The notes: generated by a model from the sequence alone, not told the origin. A DNA stretch of 64,000 nt from Erythrocercus mccallii (GCA_013397435.1 VZRG01000535.1:124001-188000); one strand, 5' to 3'; positions 1-14,029 are shown, numbered from the stretch's first letter. Made by a program: numbers and translations.

Positions 1-2690
1 TATTAAAATAACTCAAGTTGTTAAAAGTCTCTCCCTGCACAAGCTCTATTACATTCTAGGAATGAGATATTTCATTCTGGTCCTGCAAACAAAATGTATT
101 TATTCATTGCAAAAAGAATAGCATTTGCTCTTTGAAACTCTTTCAAAAGAGCAACATTGATTCAGCTTCTTTTAAAAACAAAGGCCTGTGTTGGAAACGC
201 AGTTTTAATAATAAAAAAAAAATGATTAATTTTGCTTACTATTTGATCAGTTATAATCAGCTGATTCATCATTTTTAATGCGACAGCATATTTTGCTACT
301 TTAAAAGAAGGGAGAGGCTAAATAGCTGATCCTACAATCTTCTACCTCCAACAACTGCAATACTGACAAGAAGTGAGCTGAGTACTTACCTTATTTTCCA
401 TATTGCTTAATCTCTGTTATACAACTTGAGTTTTATGGTTTGGGATTACTATATCTAAAAATGGAAGCATTGTACAACTGGCTACAGTTGCTAAACTTCA
501 CCAAACTCAATAATTCTCATGAGATTCCTGCATCACCCCTGATTTCCCTGTGGAGCTAAATTGGAGCATTGATTTTAGGGGGCGAATATCAAGCGTGCAG
601 ACGCAGGTGCCTTCGTGCAGTGTCATCTGCAGCAGGCAGTGCTGGGGAATGTAAGGCACAGGCTCTCACACACTCTTGCATCCGTGCTTCACCCATCCAT
701 ATTTTTTCCTGAGGCAGATTGCCTTTCCCCGGCCACTCTCTCCAATCTCCTAAGCTCTGTCCATAGTTATTAGCTCAAGTACAGCTTGAGTGCAAGAAGA
801 TCTATTGCCTCCAATATTTGAATTCCTTCCAATACTTTTTTCCCAAGTAGAGATTTATTGCTTCCAACCGGCCCATCTGTGTGAGACTGTGCTGTGTGCA
901 TGAAACTGGCCTGGCTTAGCACGAGCTCAGGGATGGCCAGGCTGGACTCATGGCGAGGGGAACCAAAGCCAACCTTTGCAAGCAGCCAGGGCTGTTCCTG
1001 GGACAGTTTCAAGGTATACAGAGCACAAGAAATATGTGGATATACACAAATCACTGCTCCTCTTTCAAGCGATTTTATAAATTACACTTCTAGGATGGAT
1101 CTCTTGCTGATCAGTCCTGACAATACCAATACCAGAAAATATATGAGAAGCAAATTCTCACAAAGCACAAAGGTATCTATTTCAGCAGGAGTAAATGGCT
1201 ATAAAATGCAGTTTTCATGCAGAAAAGGAAACTAACATACGATTTCAAGTTTGTTTCAGCATCAGTATCATGAAACTTCTGTTCAAATCCTCAACTTTCT
1301 ATCAGCAATCTCTGATTATATTTTCCTTGAATAATTTTATTCTTCATCAGTCTGAAATGCATAGATTAAGTGTTTTGTGTTGGGGTCCAAAGGGATCAAT
1401 TACTCATTATCAATTAAACGTTTTCATCAGCCAGCATTCTTAAATTTGACTTTCTCACTATCAAAATTTAACTATTGGTACTATTCTAAGACCAAGCAGT
1501 AGCATAATATCTTCATGTATTAATCCCTGTATTACAGAAGCAGCAACAAAAATATTCCAAGTAGTCCTAATAATACCAAAAAAAAAATCTCAGTGACTTG
1601 TGTCCTTTTTATTTTGTCCCCTATGAAAATGTGCATATTCTTTCAGTTAGCTACATGATAGAAATGGTAAGAAATATATCTGTAAAGTGAAAACTGGCAA
1701 AATCTCTGCTTTAGTTTATTTTGTGTACAAAGGAGAAAGAGATTCCTTTGTCACATATGCACTAGAAGTAAAATTTCTATTGTGCTGACATCAATGTCAA
1801 ATTCTGAACAGTTTCAGCTGAGTAAGGATTAAATTTCAGAGGTTGGTTTTATGCCATATAACAACTTCTCCATCTAAATCACATGTTCCATAAAGCACTG
1901 TGATGGTCTCTGGGTTTTGTCAAAGGAACTGCTCAGCTCTCTGGCTGGATCAAAGCTATTCTTGCCTCTGTCATAATAATTAATTAAGTAATAGTAATTG
2001 TTAATTAGACACTATTCCTAAACTCCTTATTGTATTTGAACTTGGCATAATACTGGCTCGGAGAATTTTACATTAATGTTTGGTAAAATTTTTTTGCACC
2101 TCAGCAGGTGACGTAATAAAATCATTCTAAATGAGATTTTCTTAATAGATCATTTTCTGGTGTTGGTGATGTTCATACCAGGTTTTTGAGGCTTATAATG
2201 AAAGTGCCTAAAATAGAGACCTTTGCTTCCCTGGGTAATCGTTGTTTAGAATGTGCTTCTGTATAGATGCTCTGATTCATTCCCTGGGGAATGTTAACTA
2301 CACAGGAAGCTTTCCTCTAAAATACACTACGGTATGGTAGAGGTTTTAAATTTGACTGTGTGAAAATATCATAGTGTCGCCAGTATGCCTTCAAATGCCA
2401 TGAACAGCAGGCATGGGGTTGTCAGTTTTGTCTAATATTTAATGGAAATTCACTTTCTTTATTCTGCCAGATTATACTTGGCTGTTTGTTAATTTGTGAC
2501 TTTAAGGGGCTCCAAGGAAAGTGTTCTGTGAGCAGGCAAATGGGAAAGACTTAAAAAACCTCTTTGTAACAAACCTTATGCTCAGACATGTTTTGGTTTT
2601 TTTTAAGTATGTTGATATATAGACAATATACATGTACATATCATAGGTAGGAAATTAACCTTTAACACCTATTTCACTCCCAGGCCTGAG
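1..2690. other. Unique AT-rich noncoding sequence
   Basis: No gene is recognised. Short open frames at about 770-1440 overlap one another on both strands and show no domain or codon pattern, so they look like chance. The stretch contains a dense run of TAAT/ATTA motifs and an E-box/CRE-like composite at about 1960-2170, listed separately. No interspersed repeat was recognised by eye; an old, highly diverged one could be missed. Confidence 0.6.
1960..2170. promoter_or_regulatory. Candidate conserved noncoding element with homeodomain motifs
   Basis: Seen: several overlapping TAATTA-type cores at about 1975-2010, then an E-box CAGGTG at 2105-2110 that shares its last two bases with a CRE/PAR-bZIP-like TGACGTAA at 2109-2116. 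Known: clustered homeodomain cores with E-box and bZIP sites are common in vertebrate developmental enhancers. Inferred: possible enhancer. Motif density in AT-rich DNA has a high false-positive rate, so the call needs conservation data. Confidence 0.2.
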
Positions 2691-4440
2691 CCAGCTTTGG
2701 GACTATTTTTTTTTCTTAACCCTTTTTAGATCATTCAGTATACACAATCTACTGTGTGACAATCATATAAAACTGTGTCAGACTCAGCCAGTGACTTTAA
2801 TTGTGTCACAAATGTAATGTGACATGAGCAATGCACCCTGGTGCTCCAAGGAATAACACAATGTGTCACAGTGGCAATGTGTAAATTAGGCTTCTCCAAG
2901 TGCCATTGTTATGGAAACTGTGGCCTTCAAATGAAGCTATTGCACAGGAGTGCAGGAATCTGAGCCCAGGAGCAGCTCTGGCCTGGGATTTGGTCATGCC
3001 CGCACTGAATTCTCTTCTGCGATCCGTAAATAATGCAACAATGCTTCTTACTATCCCAGATAGACTTCAAAAGATTTTAATCAAACGGTTATTCTAAAGG
3101 TGTTTATATGTATCAAAAATCTACAAGATTGCAGATATGATTTTTCTCACCAAGGTGCAGTTCATGTGCCAGAGAGGGGATTCTCTTCTCTTCTTCCCCA
3201 CATTGTAAATATTCCTGTGCATACAAGGATTCAAATTTCTATGAATTATGTTCCCCAATATTTGTAAAACTGGAATAGATATTAATCTAACATTTTGAAA
3301 GAGACAGTAATTGGATGTCTCTTGCATGATAGCATGGAACATTTAAATTGCACCCATCTCTATATTTGAAGTTTAATGCCTCAGTCTATGTGATAGTTAC
3401 AGACTGACTCCAGTCAAGAAACTCTTTTGTTTTGTTCATTAAAAAGAGATTTTGATATGTGCTTGGTGTGCTTGATTAGCACAGCTAACAAACTTCTACT
3501 GTCTATAGTTGATAATAAAGTGATATTCAGTGGACTGTGATCTTTGCATGAGACAGTCATTTAGGACTGGGGAGCACTGTACTCATAGAGCTTGGTTAAA
3601 TGTTATTACAATTCAGGTTCATTAATTTTTCTAATTAATCTGATTGATTGAAAGTAGTTGTGAAGCCCAATTGGAAAATCAGAACAACAAAGTCATTGAA
3701 AAATCAGCTGACTATGGAAAAAGATCTGGAAACCTGCTACTCTAAAAGATGAAACCAAAAAAAAACCAAACCAACAAAAGGGTCCTGCCCACAGTCACAA
3801 TCCGGGTTAGAAGGTTTTGACCCCACTGCCAGGACCTAAACCATCCCCAATGGAGTTATTTCCAGCTGACTTAAAGAAGTCAGTTAGGTAATGTCTTTTC
3901 TGGACTGGCTTCCCATTCCTTTGTTTTTGAAAGCCAAGTGTTTGTTTGGCATTTTGTAAGTGGGGGTGGAAGTGATGGTTCAACATAAAATTCAGAGAGG
4001 CCTGAGCCCAGCACTCTTGGTCCAAACCAGTGGGGATATTTTAGAGCTGCCAGCGAACTCTACCAGGCTCTAACAGCTTCAAAAGCCTTTCCTTGCTGGG
4101 GCTGTGCTGGTGATAACGATGCCAAAGACTCAGCACCACACTTGTGTTGGACTCTGTATGATTGTAGGCTGGGCTCCAGTTTGTAACTGGAGAGCATTCC
4201 TGAACATCCTGCTTTAATCTGAAAGGGTCCAGTTCGAGACACAACAGGGAGTGGACAAAGTTGGAAGCTCCTCTTTAAGAACACTCCTATTCCAAGTTGG
4301 AGTATCAAGGCAGATGTATCCATTTATCTCCTTTCAGGTCAGTCTGGCTAATAACCTTTCCATTCTCCTGGTCATTATGCCATGATCAATATATCAATAT
4401 TTTCTGCTAAATACTATCACAGATAGTATTGGCTGCATTG
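2691..4440. other. Noncoding sequence with a TGTGTCA/TGTGACA motif cluster
   Basis: No gene is recognised. Five related TGTG(T)CA or TGTGACA motifs lie between 2753 and 2870, two of them palindromic about a central base. A PBX/HOX-like TGATTGATTG occurs at 3641-3650 beside TAATTAAT. Minus-strand frames at 3121-3342 and 3807-4323 resemble no known protein. Confidence 0.5.
2753..2870. promoter_or_regulatory. Homotypic cluster of TGTGTCA/TGACA motifs
   Basis: Copies are TGTGTGACA at 2753-2761, TGTGTCA at 2774-2780, the palindrome TTGTGTCACAA at 2801-2811, the palindrome ATGTGACAT at 2817-2825, and ATGTGTCACA at 2861-2870. The cores resemble half-sites bound by T-box, TALE (TGACA) or Maf-type bZIP factors. 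Which factor, if any, binds cannot be told from the sequence. Confidence 0.2.
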
Positions 4441-7400
4441 CTGAAGTGAGGCATAGTCATTCTGTGTATTGGAGCTTCCATCCAAGTCAAGCATTTAGGG
4501 TGTTTGGGGTTTTATTTGTTAATCATATCCAATTAATGGCCTTCTTTTATACTTTAGCCACAAGCCCATATGCACTTTACCATGTTGAAAATGTTCACAA
4601 TTGCAACTTATATATTAAGAAATATTATATATTCTATTTGTTCCCACAAAATGCCCACAAGCTCCATAGGATCTAGCACTCAGGGCTTGGTTTCTGAGCT
4701 CTGTCTTTGTATACTCTAGAGAGGATGGACAAGTCACAAACTCTGGATCTGTGTGCAGGCTAGTCTGGACTTCAGAGTGGATGTCTGAGCCCTCTGAAGA
4801 GAGAAATAAATCAAAAGGGTATCTGTGTCCCACCAGCTCAATTAAGCTTTCCAGAATGTGTTGAAGTGGTGATTATTGAGCTTCTCAGATGTGTTGAAAG
4901 AACTCAAAATTTCCCCTTTACACCAGAGGTTTTCATTTAATTAATACTATCAAATAGGCTGCAGTGTCCTATTTCAGAGTAATCAGATTTCAATTATACT
5001 GCAGTCAAGGCCCCACAAGACCACATAACATCCCTAGTTTTGCAGATTACACTAAGTTATGATGATATTTGGAATATTTTAATTTGTATTTTTTGTGTGG
5101 TTTTATGTCAGAGATGCAAGTTAGATATATTTTTCCAACAAGCTGACTTTTTGCATTAATTATTCAGATAGTAGGCAGTTCTGAAATATTCTAAAAGGCT
5201 TCTATAACCTTCATTTCAGCTATTAACACTCACTTTTAATGTTAGTCTGTTCTGCCAAGCAAATCACCCAGCTTGGTCTTCTTTGTATCAGGATTTTTTT
5301 TTAGTAAAAAGGAGATGTTCATGCCTCCATATTCCACAACAAGAAGAAACAGAAATTGGGGAGGTTGATTACAACAAATTAAAAATATTAACCACTGATG
5401 TGTTGTAGAAGATATTAATTATGGGTATGGGCTTCCTCAGCGTGATTTGTTTTGGTATAACACAAAGAGAACAAAAATCAATGGATGATTAATGTGATTT
5501 TGAGAGTAAAAAGAAAATGAATTAATTATTTCTCTGTACCTGATCTATTCAGTTGGTGGCACATACAAACATCAGTTAATGTCTACCTCTTTTCTCTGAC
5601 AGAACTCTGAAACTGAGTAGTGAACCATCTGAAATCCCTGAAAGGTGTTCTGTGGTCTTCCAAAAACTTTGAACCAGGTTGTTATCCAGACATTTGATTT
5701 ACTTTTTTCTCTAGCCAGGGTTTCAGAGTTTAACATTGAAAATGGTTTATGCAATAAGAGCAGCAGGGCTGTTAATATCTTAAATACGATGCACATAAGG
5801 TTGCACTAGAGTTAATGTTTAATTGTTGTGGGTAAAGAACAAGACTCATATTTGGGGGATTCCTCATTGGATTATGATATCATAGCAATGTCATAGGAGC
5901 AAGAATAAAAGATGAAATTAATTTGATGTTCTTCACTGGTCTCGAGTTATGTGAAGTGATTTGAATGGCTTGGATTGTAACAACTCTTACAAACACAGAA
6001 GACAAAGATTAATTAGAAAACATTAAAAGCTCTTGGCAAATAAGAATTTTAGTAACACAGATGCTGCATACAAATAATCCTCGTATAATATAATTCTATT
6101 GTTTCATAATTCAGGCATAAGTGGGGAATTCAGTTCCATTGTAATGCTCTAATGTGAAATGTGACAGCTAAAATGGCTTCAATGACCCTCATCCAAGAGG
6201 GTGTGAATATTCAGAAAGTGATTCTTATGCAAGTTTTTTTATTACTAGATCTACCTGATATACTCCCTTATTTCATAAATACTGATCTCTCTTACTTTTT
6301 TTTAAATCAATTTCTTCTTATCTCACTGATTTTGCTGAAAATTGTTGTGTATAGAATACAGTGATAAAAGCAGAGAAAATTTAATGATGAAATGTAACAA
6401 CTGTACACACAGTAAGATGGTAAACAGTCCAGTCAAAAGCCCAAAAAATTGAACAAAAAAAGGACATTCTTTTAGATGTCATATAGAAGAAAAACAGGTC
6501 TCAGTAACAAAGGATCTAGGTAGGCTTTCATACATTTGAAGATCATATTTCACTTTCTTTAGCTCACATACAAGGAGCTTTTCTGCTTAGCTATGAATCT
6601 GCCTGCTCAAGGAAGACACAAGAGAAATAACTAACTACAGAAACATTTGGAAGAGTTTGTAGTTGCTGCAGGAGTACAGCACAGTTGTGCAGAGCAGAAG
6701 GGCACTGACAGACATGAGTTTGACTCTGCTCAGCCAGGTAGAATCCTTGCTTGAGGAATCCCTCTGCCCCATGCTCCTCTAACTCACACTGTGGAAATCA
6801 GACCTCAAGCTGCTGCACAAAGATGAAAATCTCACAACATGCCATAATGCCAGCTGAAATTCACCAGCAGAAGGGAAAGCACAAACAGTTGTAATGGCAA
6901 AGCTATGACCAAATCCATCCAGCCAGGACCAGGTGGACAATTTATGAATAATTTATTCACAGAATGTCAATGGGTTTCAGAAATAGTGTCTGGTTTTGTG
7001 TCAATAAACTCTGGTTTTGCATGATCCATAATCTTTTTGAGAGTAAGCTCTGTATGTTTTTTCAAACATTGTTTTGATAACCTGCTCATTCATGAACATT
7101 TTTTTGTGACTTCAGGTATTGGAGTTTGCCATCAACTTAAGAAATATGCCTAACATAGTTTCTGTTACATTAAGCAATTAGAAAATATTAGTCTGGTTTT
7201 CAATAAGTAACCATAATTATGCATTATTATTAACCAGTATAATTATCTCCTAATAAGTAATGTCTACCTACTAATCTACCAAATAACCTACTAATCTACC
7301 TACTAACCTACAAAGACCTGCCAAGACCTGCTTGTAAATATTAATCATGCTCCCAAGGCACTGGAGGACAAACACCTTAGGCTATGTGCTTCACATTTAG

Positions 7401-7450
7401 TCCCAGAGACTACTGGGACAGTACAGTAAATGTGAAAGCATATTTCAGTT
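4441..7450. other. Unique AT-rich noncoding sequence
   Basis: No gene and no recognised interspersed repeat. A short imperfect tandem stretch near 7262-7312 repeats a ctaatctacc unit at 7271-7280 and 7291-7300 (20-bp period). Open frames here (for example 6161-6364) are short and low-complexity in composition. Confidence 0.55.
7262..7333. repeat. Imperfect short tandem repeats (10/20-bp period)
   Basis: Variants of ctaatctacc and ctactaacc recur with 10-20-bp spacing, followed by two copies of an aagacctgc unit near 7315-7332. It looks like a decayed minisatellite. No function is implied. Confidence 0.5.
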
Positions 7451-7970
7451 AAATGGTGGCTGCAGACTGGTCATCCACATTCCATCTTGAATTTGGAACC
7501 TTCTTTACTTGGAAGGAGCAGCAGACTTGGTCCAGTCTTCCTCCTGTCTGTCCTGTCACCGCGCCAACACGAGTGCAGGGGCTGTGCTCCTTTCACCCGT
7601 TTTGTCTGTCCCAGAGATCATCTCACCATGGCTGCTGTGCTGTCAGAGAGACAACATCAGCAGCCTTGTGGGTTACACCAGGTTTCACATGCCTGCAATC
7701 CCATCTCCCCAGGAACTGCCTGCCTTTCTTCCCCACTCCTCTCCCCAGTATCATCCCAGCACCATCAAGACCAATATTGTGCCCTGGTACTTTCCTTTGT
7801 TACCACACCCTGGTATCACCCTTGAATCCACTGTGCTCTTCAGCCCAGCGTCCTCAGCATCTTTCTGGTCTCCAAAGCCCTCAGCAATTATTGCCTCAGG
7901 CAAGAGGGCCTGGTGACATCTCTACCCTTCCTGCCCATCTTACTGCATCTCTTCCAATATAATTTTAGTT
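7450..7970. other. Stop-poor, higher-GC patch; no recognised protein
   Basis: Three overlapping plus-strand frames are open at once (112, 135 and 169 codons; the longest is 7453-7962). Having all three frames open together points to base composition (C-rich, few TA dinucleotides) rather than selection on one frame. The predicted 169-residue product is rich in Ser, Pro, Leu and Cys and shows no domain, signal peptide or membrane segment that I recognise. I found no clear repeat family. An unrecognised decayed retroelement remains possible. Confidence 0.4.
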
Positions 7971-10900
7971 AAATTCAAGGTCATCTCCACACAGATCCCA
8001 TCCTCAGGATTTTGCAAACACTGCAGGGGTGTGCTAGGCTAAATATTTACCATCACAAGTTCCCAGTGACTATCCCACAACCACTCCCTCAACCCAGTAT
8101 CGTTCCAGCTTGCAGATGATCCCATGACACCATAAAGTCATCTCCTCCCACCTCTCACTCTGAAGGGCTACATGAAAAAAGACAAGCATTACCTCATGCT
8201 AATAGGGAAAGTGTGATTAATATTTTCTCTATGTTTAATCTAGTCAGCTCACTCACTAGGTGACATAATGAATGAATGAATATACAGATTTGTGTTCCTA
8301 CATGGTTACTTAATCTGAGGGACATCCTCTGTTCAGTGTAACAGGATGCAAATACCTTGCTCACGGGTGCTGACCTAGCACCTTACCCATGCAGCAGGAA
8401 ATGGCAGAATTTTCTCAAGACTTGCTACAAAGGATTGGGAAACAGCTGCTGCTGGTACTTCTGGGCATACACTTGGCAGTTGTACTTCTCCCAGGCCCAG
8501 TTAAAAGAATTTGAAGGCTGGGTACTTCTTGCCTCCTTGGCTCTGAATTGGGGATGAATTTGTAGTTTGCGTTTAGGTGGCTGCTGGATAGCATTGTCTC
8601 CTCCTGTGCTGAAACCACCTCAGCAGTATGGCTGAGCTGAGAAAGAGGCAACATAAAGCACATATTGCATGGAAAAAGGGGAGGCTTGGATAAAACCCTC
8701 ACCTGAGTGTCTGTGCTTCTCCTCATGAGTCTGATTCACTTTTGTCACTTTGACAAAACAAAATAATTATTAAGCTACTTTTAGAGATAAAACAGCCAAA
8801 CAGCAGATTTGGTGGAGAGACATGGTTTTAACAAAAAGTTTATCCTGTAGGATTCATCCAGCTTTCTTTGTGGAATTCATCCAATTCACATTATGACAAA
8901 TGTCAGGAAATACAGGATATATCCTCCACTGATGTTGTCCACATAAGTTTCCCTCTTTTTTCATTTAGCAGCCATGCTCTCTTCACCTTAAAAAGAAGGT
9001 CTTGTAATTAAATGCCTCTATGGAAAGCCCACATCTGGGTCACAGTTTAAAGGTTGTTGTCTTTGTGCTGTTAAGGTGATTCCTTGTCAAGCAAAGGAAT
9101 GAGCAGACACATGTGCAAGCAACTGGGCACATTCAGGCAAGACATACTTGTCAGCCACTGAGTCTTTGCAGTGATTTATCTGGATTTAGGGTTCACTCCT
9201 GCTTTCTGTGCAGATTTCAAAGGAAATTGCAAACATACATATTCATCATTCTTTCTTAATGGAGGTACAGAACCAGGAACTAAGAAAAATTAGCTTTATT
9301 CAAAATTGCAAAACAAATGGAATAGAATCATAAATACATTGGGATATTTTTATAAATTATGTTCCATGAACTTTGCACTCTGACTGATAAAACTGTGTGG
9401 GGTTTATTTTGTTATCCTTTGGAGGCACATTTTTGATCCTGAACACACTTGCTTTAGGGTAAAATATACCAATATTTAGATCACTTTTATTTTCTGTTCA
9501 TACAGAAAAAATTTAACTGTGTGACTGTATCAGCTGTAGGTTGTCCCTAGGGGTATGACAATCATGTTTGAAGTTCTTTTGTTTGAGTAAGGAGTTATAT
9601 ATTTCAAGCCCCTCTGAATGCTCTTCATGCTGTAGTTGATCAGGTTCAAAGGGCAAAAAGAGAATGGCATTTTATCCTTTACTGCTGAGCGCACCTTGAA
9701 GTACTACAGTCTTCATTTATGGCAGTCACCATCTGTCTGACCTACTCACGCAGCTTGGTTAACTGTAGGATCCAAACATCTCACATTTCAGATTTATGCA
9801 TTCTCATAACACCTGATAGAGCATAATTTTCCTGTTCTTATAGTGGAGAAAGTGAAATATTTGGGGGGGAAAAGTTGTAAATGACCAAGTAACTTGTAAT
9901 GTTAGACTGGAAACTATTCCACTGTTGTTCAGATCAAAGGAAACATTTAAATGCACAACTGGCTTTGTTTTTAATTGAAAGCAAGATACTGAATTAGGCT
10001 ATCAGTTTACAGCAATATTCATTTTGTTTTAATGGATACAACTTGCAGGAATAAAATTTTCCTTAATGAAACTCCACATAATGAAGCATGAGAAATATCT
10101 TATAATTATTATGAATCCCGATTTTATGTATTTAAAGCTTGGATGGAGGAGGCAGGCAAAGGCTAATAGAGTAGGCTGACTGAGGCCCACCAAAGAAAGG
10201 CCAATGCAGTTACCTGTCTGTGTCCTGTGTCTTCTTCCTCTGTGCTGGATGGGGAAAGGATGGCTTACAGACAGGGTCAAGAAATGAAAACAGCAGATAC
10301 CTAACTTGCATTTGTAAATGTCAGCTCTGCCTCTCCATACATCAAGGGGCACAAAGCATTCAAACACTCCCTCTAGCTTACACTTCATGTTCCAGCGTCT
10401 TTCTCCTTTGCTGGTGTGGCTCCTGTGCACTGGGTGCAAAACAACAGCCACTGTGCTCTGCCTGCTCCACACTCCTTGGGTACCGTGCAGTTGTGCAAAT
10501 GCATAGACATGCCTCTCACAGGGAGATGTGACCAGCTGGAATGGTAATGGGGACTCTTACTGCATCTCCTCTTATGGCCTTGCTTGTCCCAGCATTAGGA
10601 ATACCGTTGTCACCTTTAGTTTCCCATTGCCTTTCATCCTGAGAGAGCTTTCTGCTTGTACACAGAGGATCTGCAGTACAGCCACTTCAAAGGGTGAGGG
10701 AAGCATTAAGGTGTAGAAAGGGCAGCTGGGGAGATGGCCTTCAGCTGCTGACCCAGCAGATTTGCACCCTTGGTGCCCACACAGAGCAAAGGAGTTTCGT
10801 TTCCAAGGCTTGCTCTCACACTGGCACTGTGTGGGGGCTTGCAGGGCTTGCAAAAGCAGCACTGTTGTGAAGTCTGCTTACCTCAGATGTCTGTTCCTTG

Positions 10901-13900
10901 TGTCGAGGGAAGTGAGCCCAGACCAAAGCTTTTCATAGACTGCAGGACTCACAGCATTGCTTTACTTTGTATCTAACAGCACACAAAACTCTGCTGCAAG
11001 TTACTGGGGGCTCTGAACGGATTTCTGTCTGTTTTTCTGAATTTCCTACTTTAAGTTACACCCAAATCTACTTGTCAGGTTGTTTGAAAAGTTGCTTGAA
11101 ACTCCTTCAGAATTTACAGCGACTGCACAGCAGCAGCATGGATGGTGCATGTGTCAGCATACAGTGACCCTTGCAGCGTACACATGGATGGTGCAATTTT
11201 TATGGAAAGAGTTTCCAAATATCTATAAATGGTGTGTCAGGGGCTCCATGACTGCCTGATCATAACAGCCAGTGGAAGCACTGGTCAAGGGAACATGAGT
11301 CCCCTGTGCTACAGATGTATTTTCAGGGCAGTTCTGTATCTTTTCCCCTCCCCAACTTTAGCATAAAGAGGACACCCTGCTACTGCTCTTAAATCTGGTG
11401 TTAGGAGATATCACTGGAGGTTTATTCTTCTATTTTCTCTTGAGGATTTAGACAGGAAGCTCAATAGCATCCTTTCTGCTTCAATTTTACAATTTTCTTC
11501 CATTCTGCATCCACAGAGGGTGAAAGAAGTTTAATTCAATAGTAGAAAGAAGAATTTCTAGCAGTGAACTTTTTTTCAGAGAAATCTTTGCAATATTGTC
11601 CATCTTTATTATTCAGTCCCATTCCATTTGGCAGTGTATGTAAGTAATCAGAAATCTAATAAAAAATGTGGTGTAAAGTAGGACACTGAAAGTCAAACTT
11701 TATACAAAATTATAGAGAGATGAGTAATTTTCACTTACTTCCCTGAGCTTTGGATCAAGTTTTATGGCAGAGAATAAAGAACATCTCTCTCCCAATAAAT
11801 AATAAAGTTGCCACTCAGTTGGAATGGGCACACAAAGGGTGCTCTTTCACTATAAGAACTTTTATCCTACCAAAACACCAGTTATCTCCCACCAATTCCA
11901 TAAACGATGTAGATTTAAATCTATATGAGAACATGTAATAGATGTAACCAGAATCACATTCCAATATTCAAATTTTCTTAATTAAAAACTACTTTATATC
12001 AACAGTGTATTATGTACATCATCCATGTTATCTGAATATTTTTAAAAGAATGTACATGCACTATTACATTCTGGCACTACGTAAACCATGATAAATTCAT
12101 AATGAAATGAAGCAAACATAATTTATTTTTAAAATCCAGGCACTAAACTTGAATATTCTCCTGGAAGTTTTAATTAGCAATTTAAAAAATGCTAAGGAAA
12201 AATATCTGCTCTCAGTTGTCTGTTCAGGTTAAATTAAATTATTTCTGGAATTAATATAATTAGAATCCTTTTAGTTCTTAATCAATATTTTATTTACATT
12301 TATTTTCCTTGTACTACTTGATTAATTCTTTTGGAAAGGGTGGGGTAGGTAGCTTATTTTCAGTTTATTATATACTCACATGTATCTGCACTTTCACTAA
12401 TAAATACACCTCTTGCAGAACAGTAACAGCATAGAAATAATAAAATTATGTTTTTTCAGCTTGGCAACTGGAATTGCATTAATAGGTTTTCAGCTGACTT
12501 AAGTTCCTACATGAAAATATCTTTCCTGGACATCATGTAAGTTATACATTGCACAAAGGACCTGGTTCACCTAGATTCTCTTAAGCTTATGCAAAATGAA
12601 TGGAAAAGAGAAACAAAACTTATCATTCGTATTTAGCTACACTTTACATTCTGACAGATCCAAAGCAAAGACCTAAACCTGGAATGACCCAAGCTCTGCA
12701 CCTACAGGAGTTCCACTGATATTAAGGACCCCACATAAGTGTCCCACAAACACACTTGATTACTCACCATGCAACACAGAATGGCATATTCCTAACATAT
12801 AAAGAATGTTGGAATGGAAACCACGTCAGCAATGATCAAAAGGGCAAAGATTCTTTTTTATTTATGCCAGATTTCTGAAGACTTTGGTTAGTCTTTTCTC
12901 TGTGCTAATCATGACACTGTTTACATCAGCCACAGACTGTGTTCTGCAAAATGATGTGAACTCTAGTTCCAGTCAGATTTGAATTGAAACTGCACATGAT
13001 TAAGTTAGACTGATGGAGGGACAGAGGGTTATATTATACTTCACAATATACCTCAGAAAGTTTCTTCAATTTTTCTAGCTAATCATTACCTCTCTACAAA
13101 GCTTGATTCTGCAGAGTTCTTGTGGGCTACGGGTGTGGCATCTCAGGGACAGGAGCTGTGGTGTCAGCGACACAGATCCCCATCTCTGTGTGCCTTTCAA
13201 CCCAGCACATGAGATTCCCAGTGCCACCAGAGCTCAGCAGGTGACTGCAGCCACAGGACCAGCTCTCCGTAGCTGATGTGCCCAGCATGGTCTCAGAGCA
13301 GGAGAAAGGCAGGGTCCTCCCAGCAGTGGGAGTTGAAGGCATCAGAAGCAAGGGAAAGTCATGCAAGGTTCCTCAGGTTTTATGCAAATTGCTTAAGACT
13401 TGGCAGGTCTGTTAAGATCTCAATGCTGGCAGACACAGTGTGTGTACATCTGAGGTTTGGTATATTTATGTGTATAAGTGTGTGTATGCCTAAGCAATGA
13501 AAATTAGTCAGTCCAGTGTTTCACCAAAACTGAAACCCAAACAGAAATTTTGTGTTGCTAAACAAATCCTTCACATTTATTTTTTTTTCTCTCCTGAGCC
13601 AGAACTGAAGTACAAAATCCTAATGCTTACTAAAGAAAATCTTTCTCTGAGACCTTCGCACCTACTTTGTATAACCTGAGCTTATTTTGCATAACCAAGA
13701 GGGTAATTAATCTATTTTGGATAAGTAGCCAAGCTGAAACTGTTGAGTGCTCTTAGTTAAGTAGTTGAATGGTATAAAAGTGACTGGACTTTTTCAATAT
13801 TTATAAAGGTATACGTATAGTGGTGAAAATTATGACGAGTGCAACCTCTTGAACACCTCTTTTATAACTTTCCTTTACTGATGTATCAGATACAGGTTTC

Positions 13901-14029
13901 CATAACCTAAAGTGACTTTCTAAACTGTTCTTCAGACCTCAAATTTTAGGTTATGGTGTGAAAAAGTTCTAGAAATAACGTAAGTGTTTAAGTTTCTGCA
14001 AAGGGAGAAATACAAAATGATCCAGAATT
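7971..14029. other. Unique noncoding sequence
   Basis: No gene is recognised. 10200-10950 and 13100-13370 are somewhat richer in GC and carry overlapping open frames on both strands, the same composition effect as at 7.5 kb. A block rich in TAAT/AATTA motifs lies at about 12150-12330, and a perfect octamer ATGCAAAT lies at 13382-13389. Confidence 0.5.
12150..12330. promoter_or_regulatory. Candidate conserved noncoding block (homeodomain-motif rich)
   Basis: Many ATTA/TAAT cores (tttaattagcaattt, ggaattaatataatta and similar) are set in complex, non-repetitive sequence. This resembles vertebrate conserved noncoding elements in texture only. Conservation cannot be judged from one sequence. Confidence 0.15.

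Noticed and set aside
7453..7962. 169-codon plus-strand open frame
   Set aside because: All three forward frames are open together, there is no recognisable domain, and the length is near the chance maximum for six frames of 64 kb.
9318..9345. 'gaatagaatcata' as a possible minus-strand CR1 tail
   Set aside because: The following sequence does not continue into CR1.
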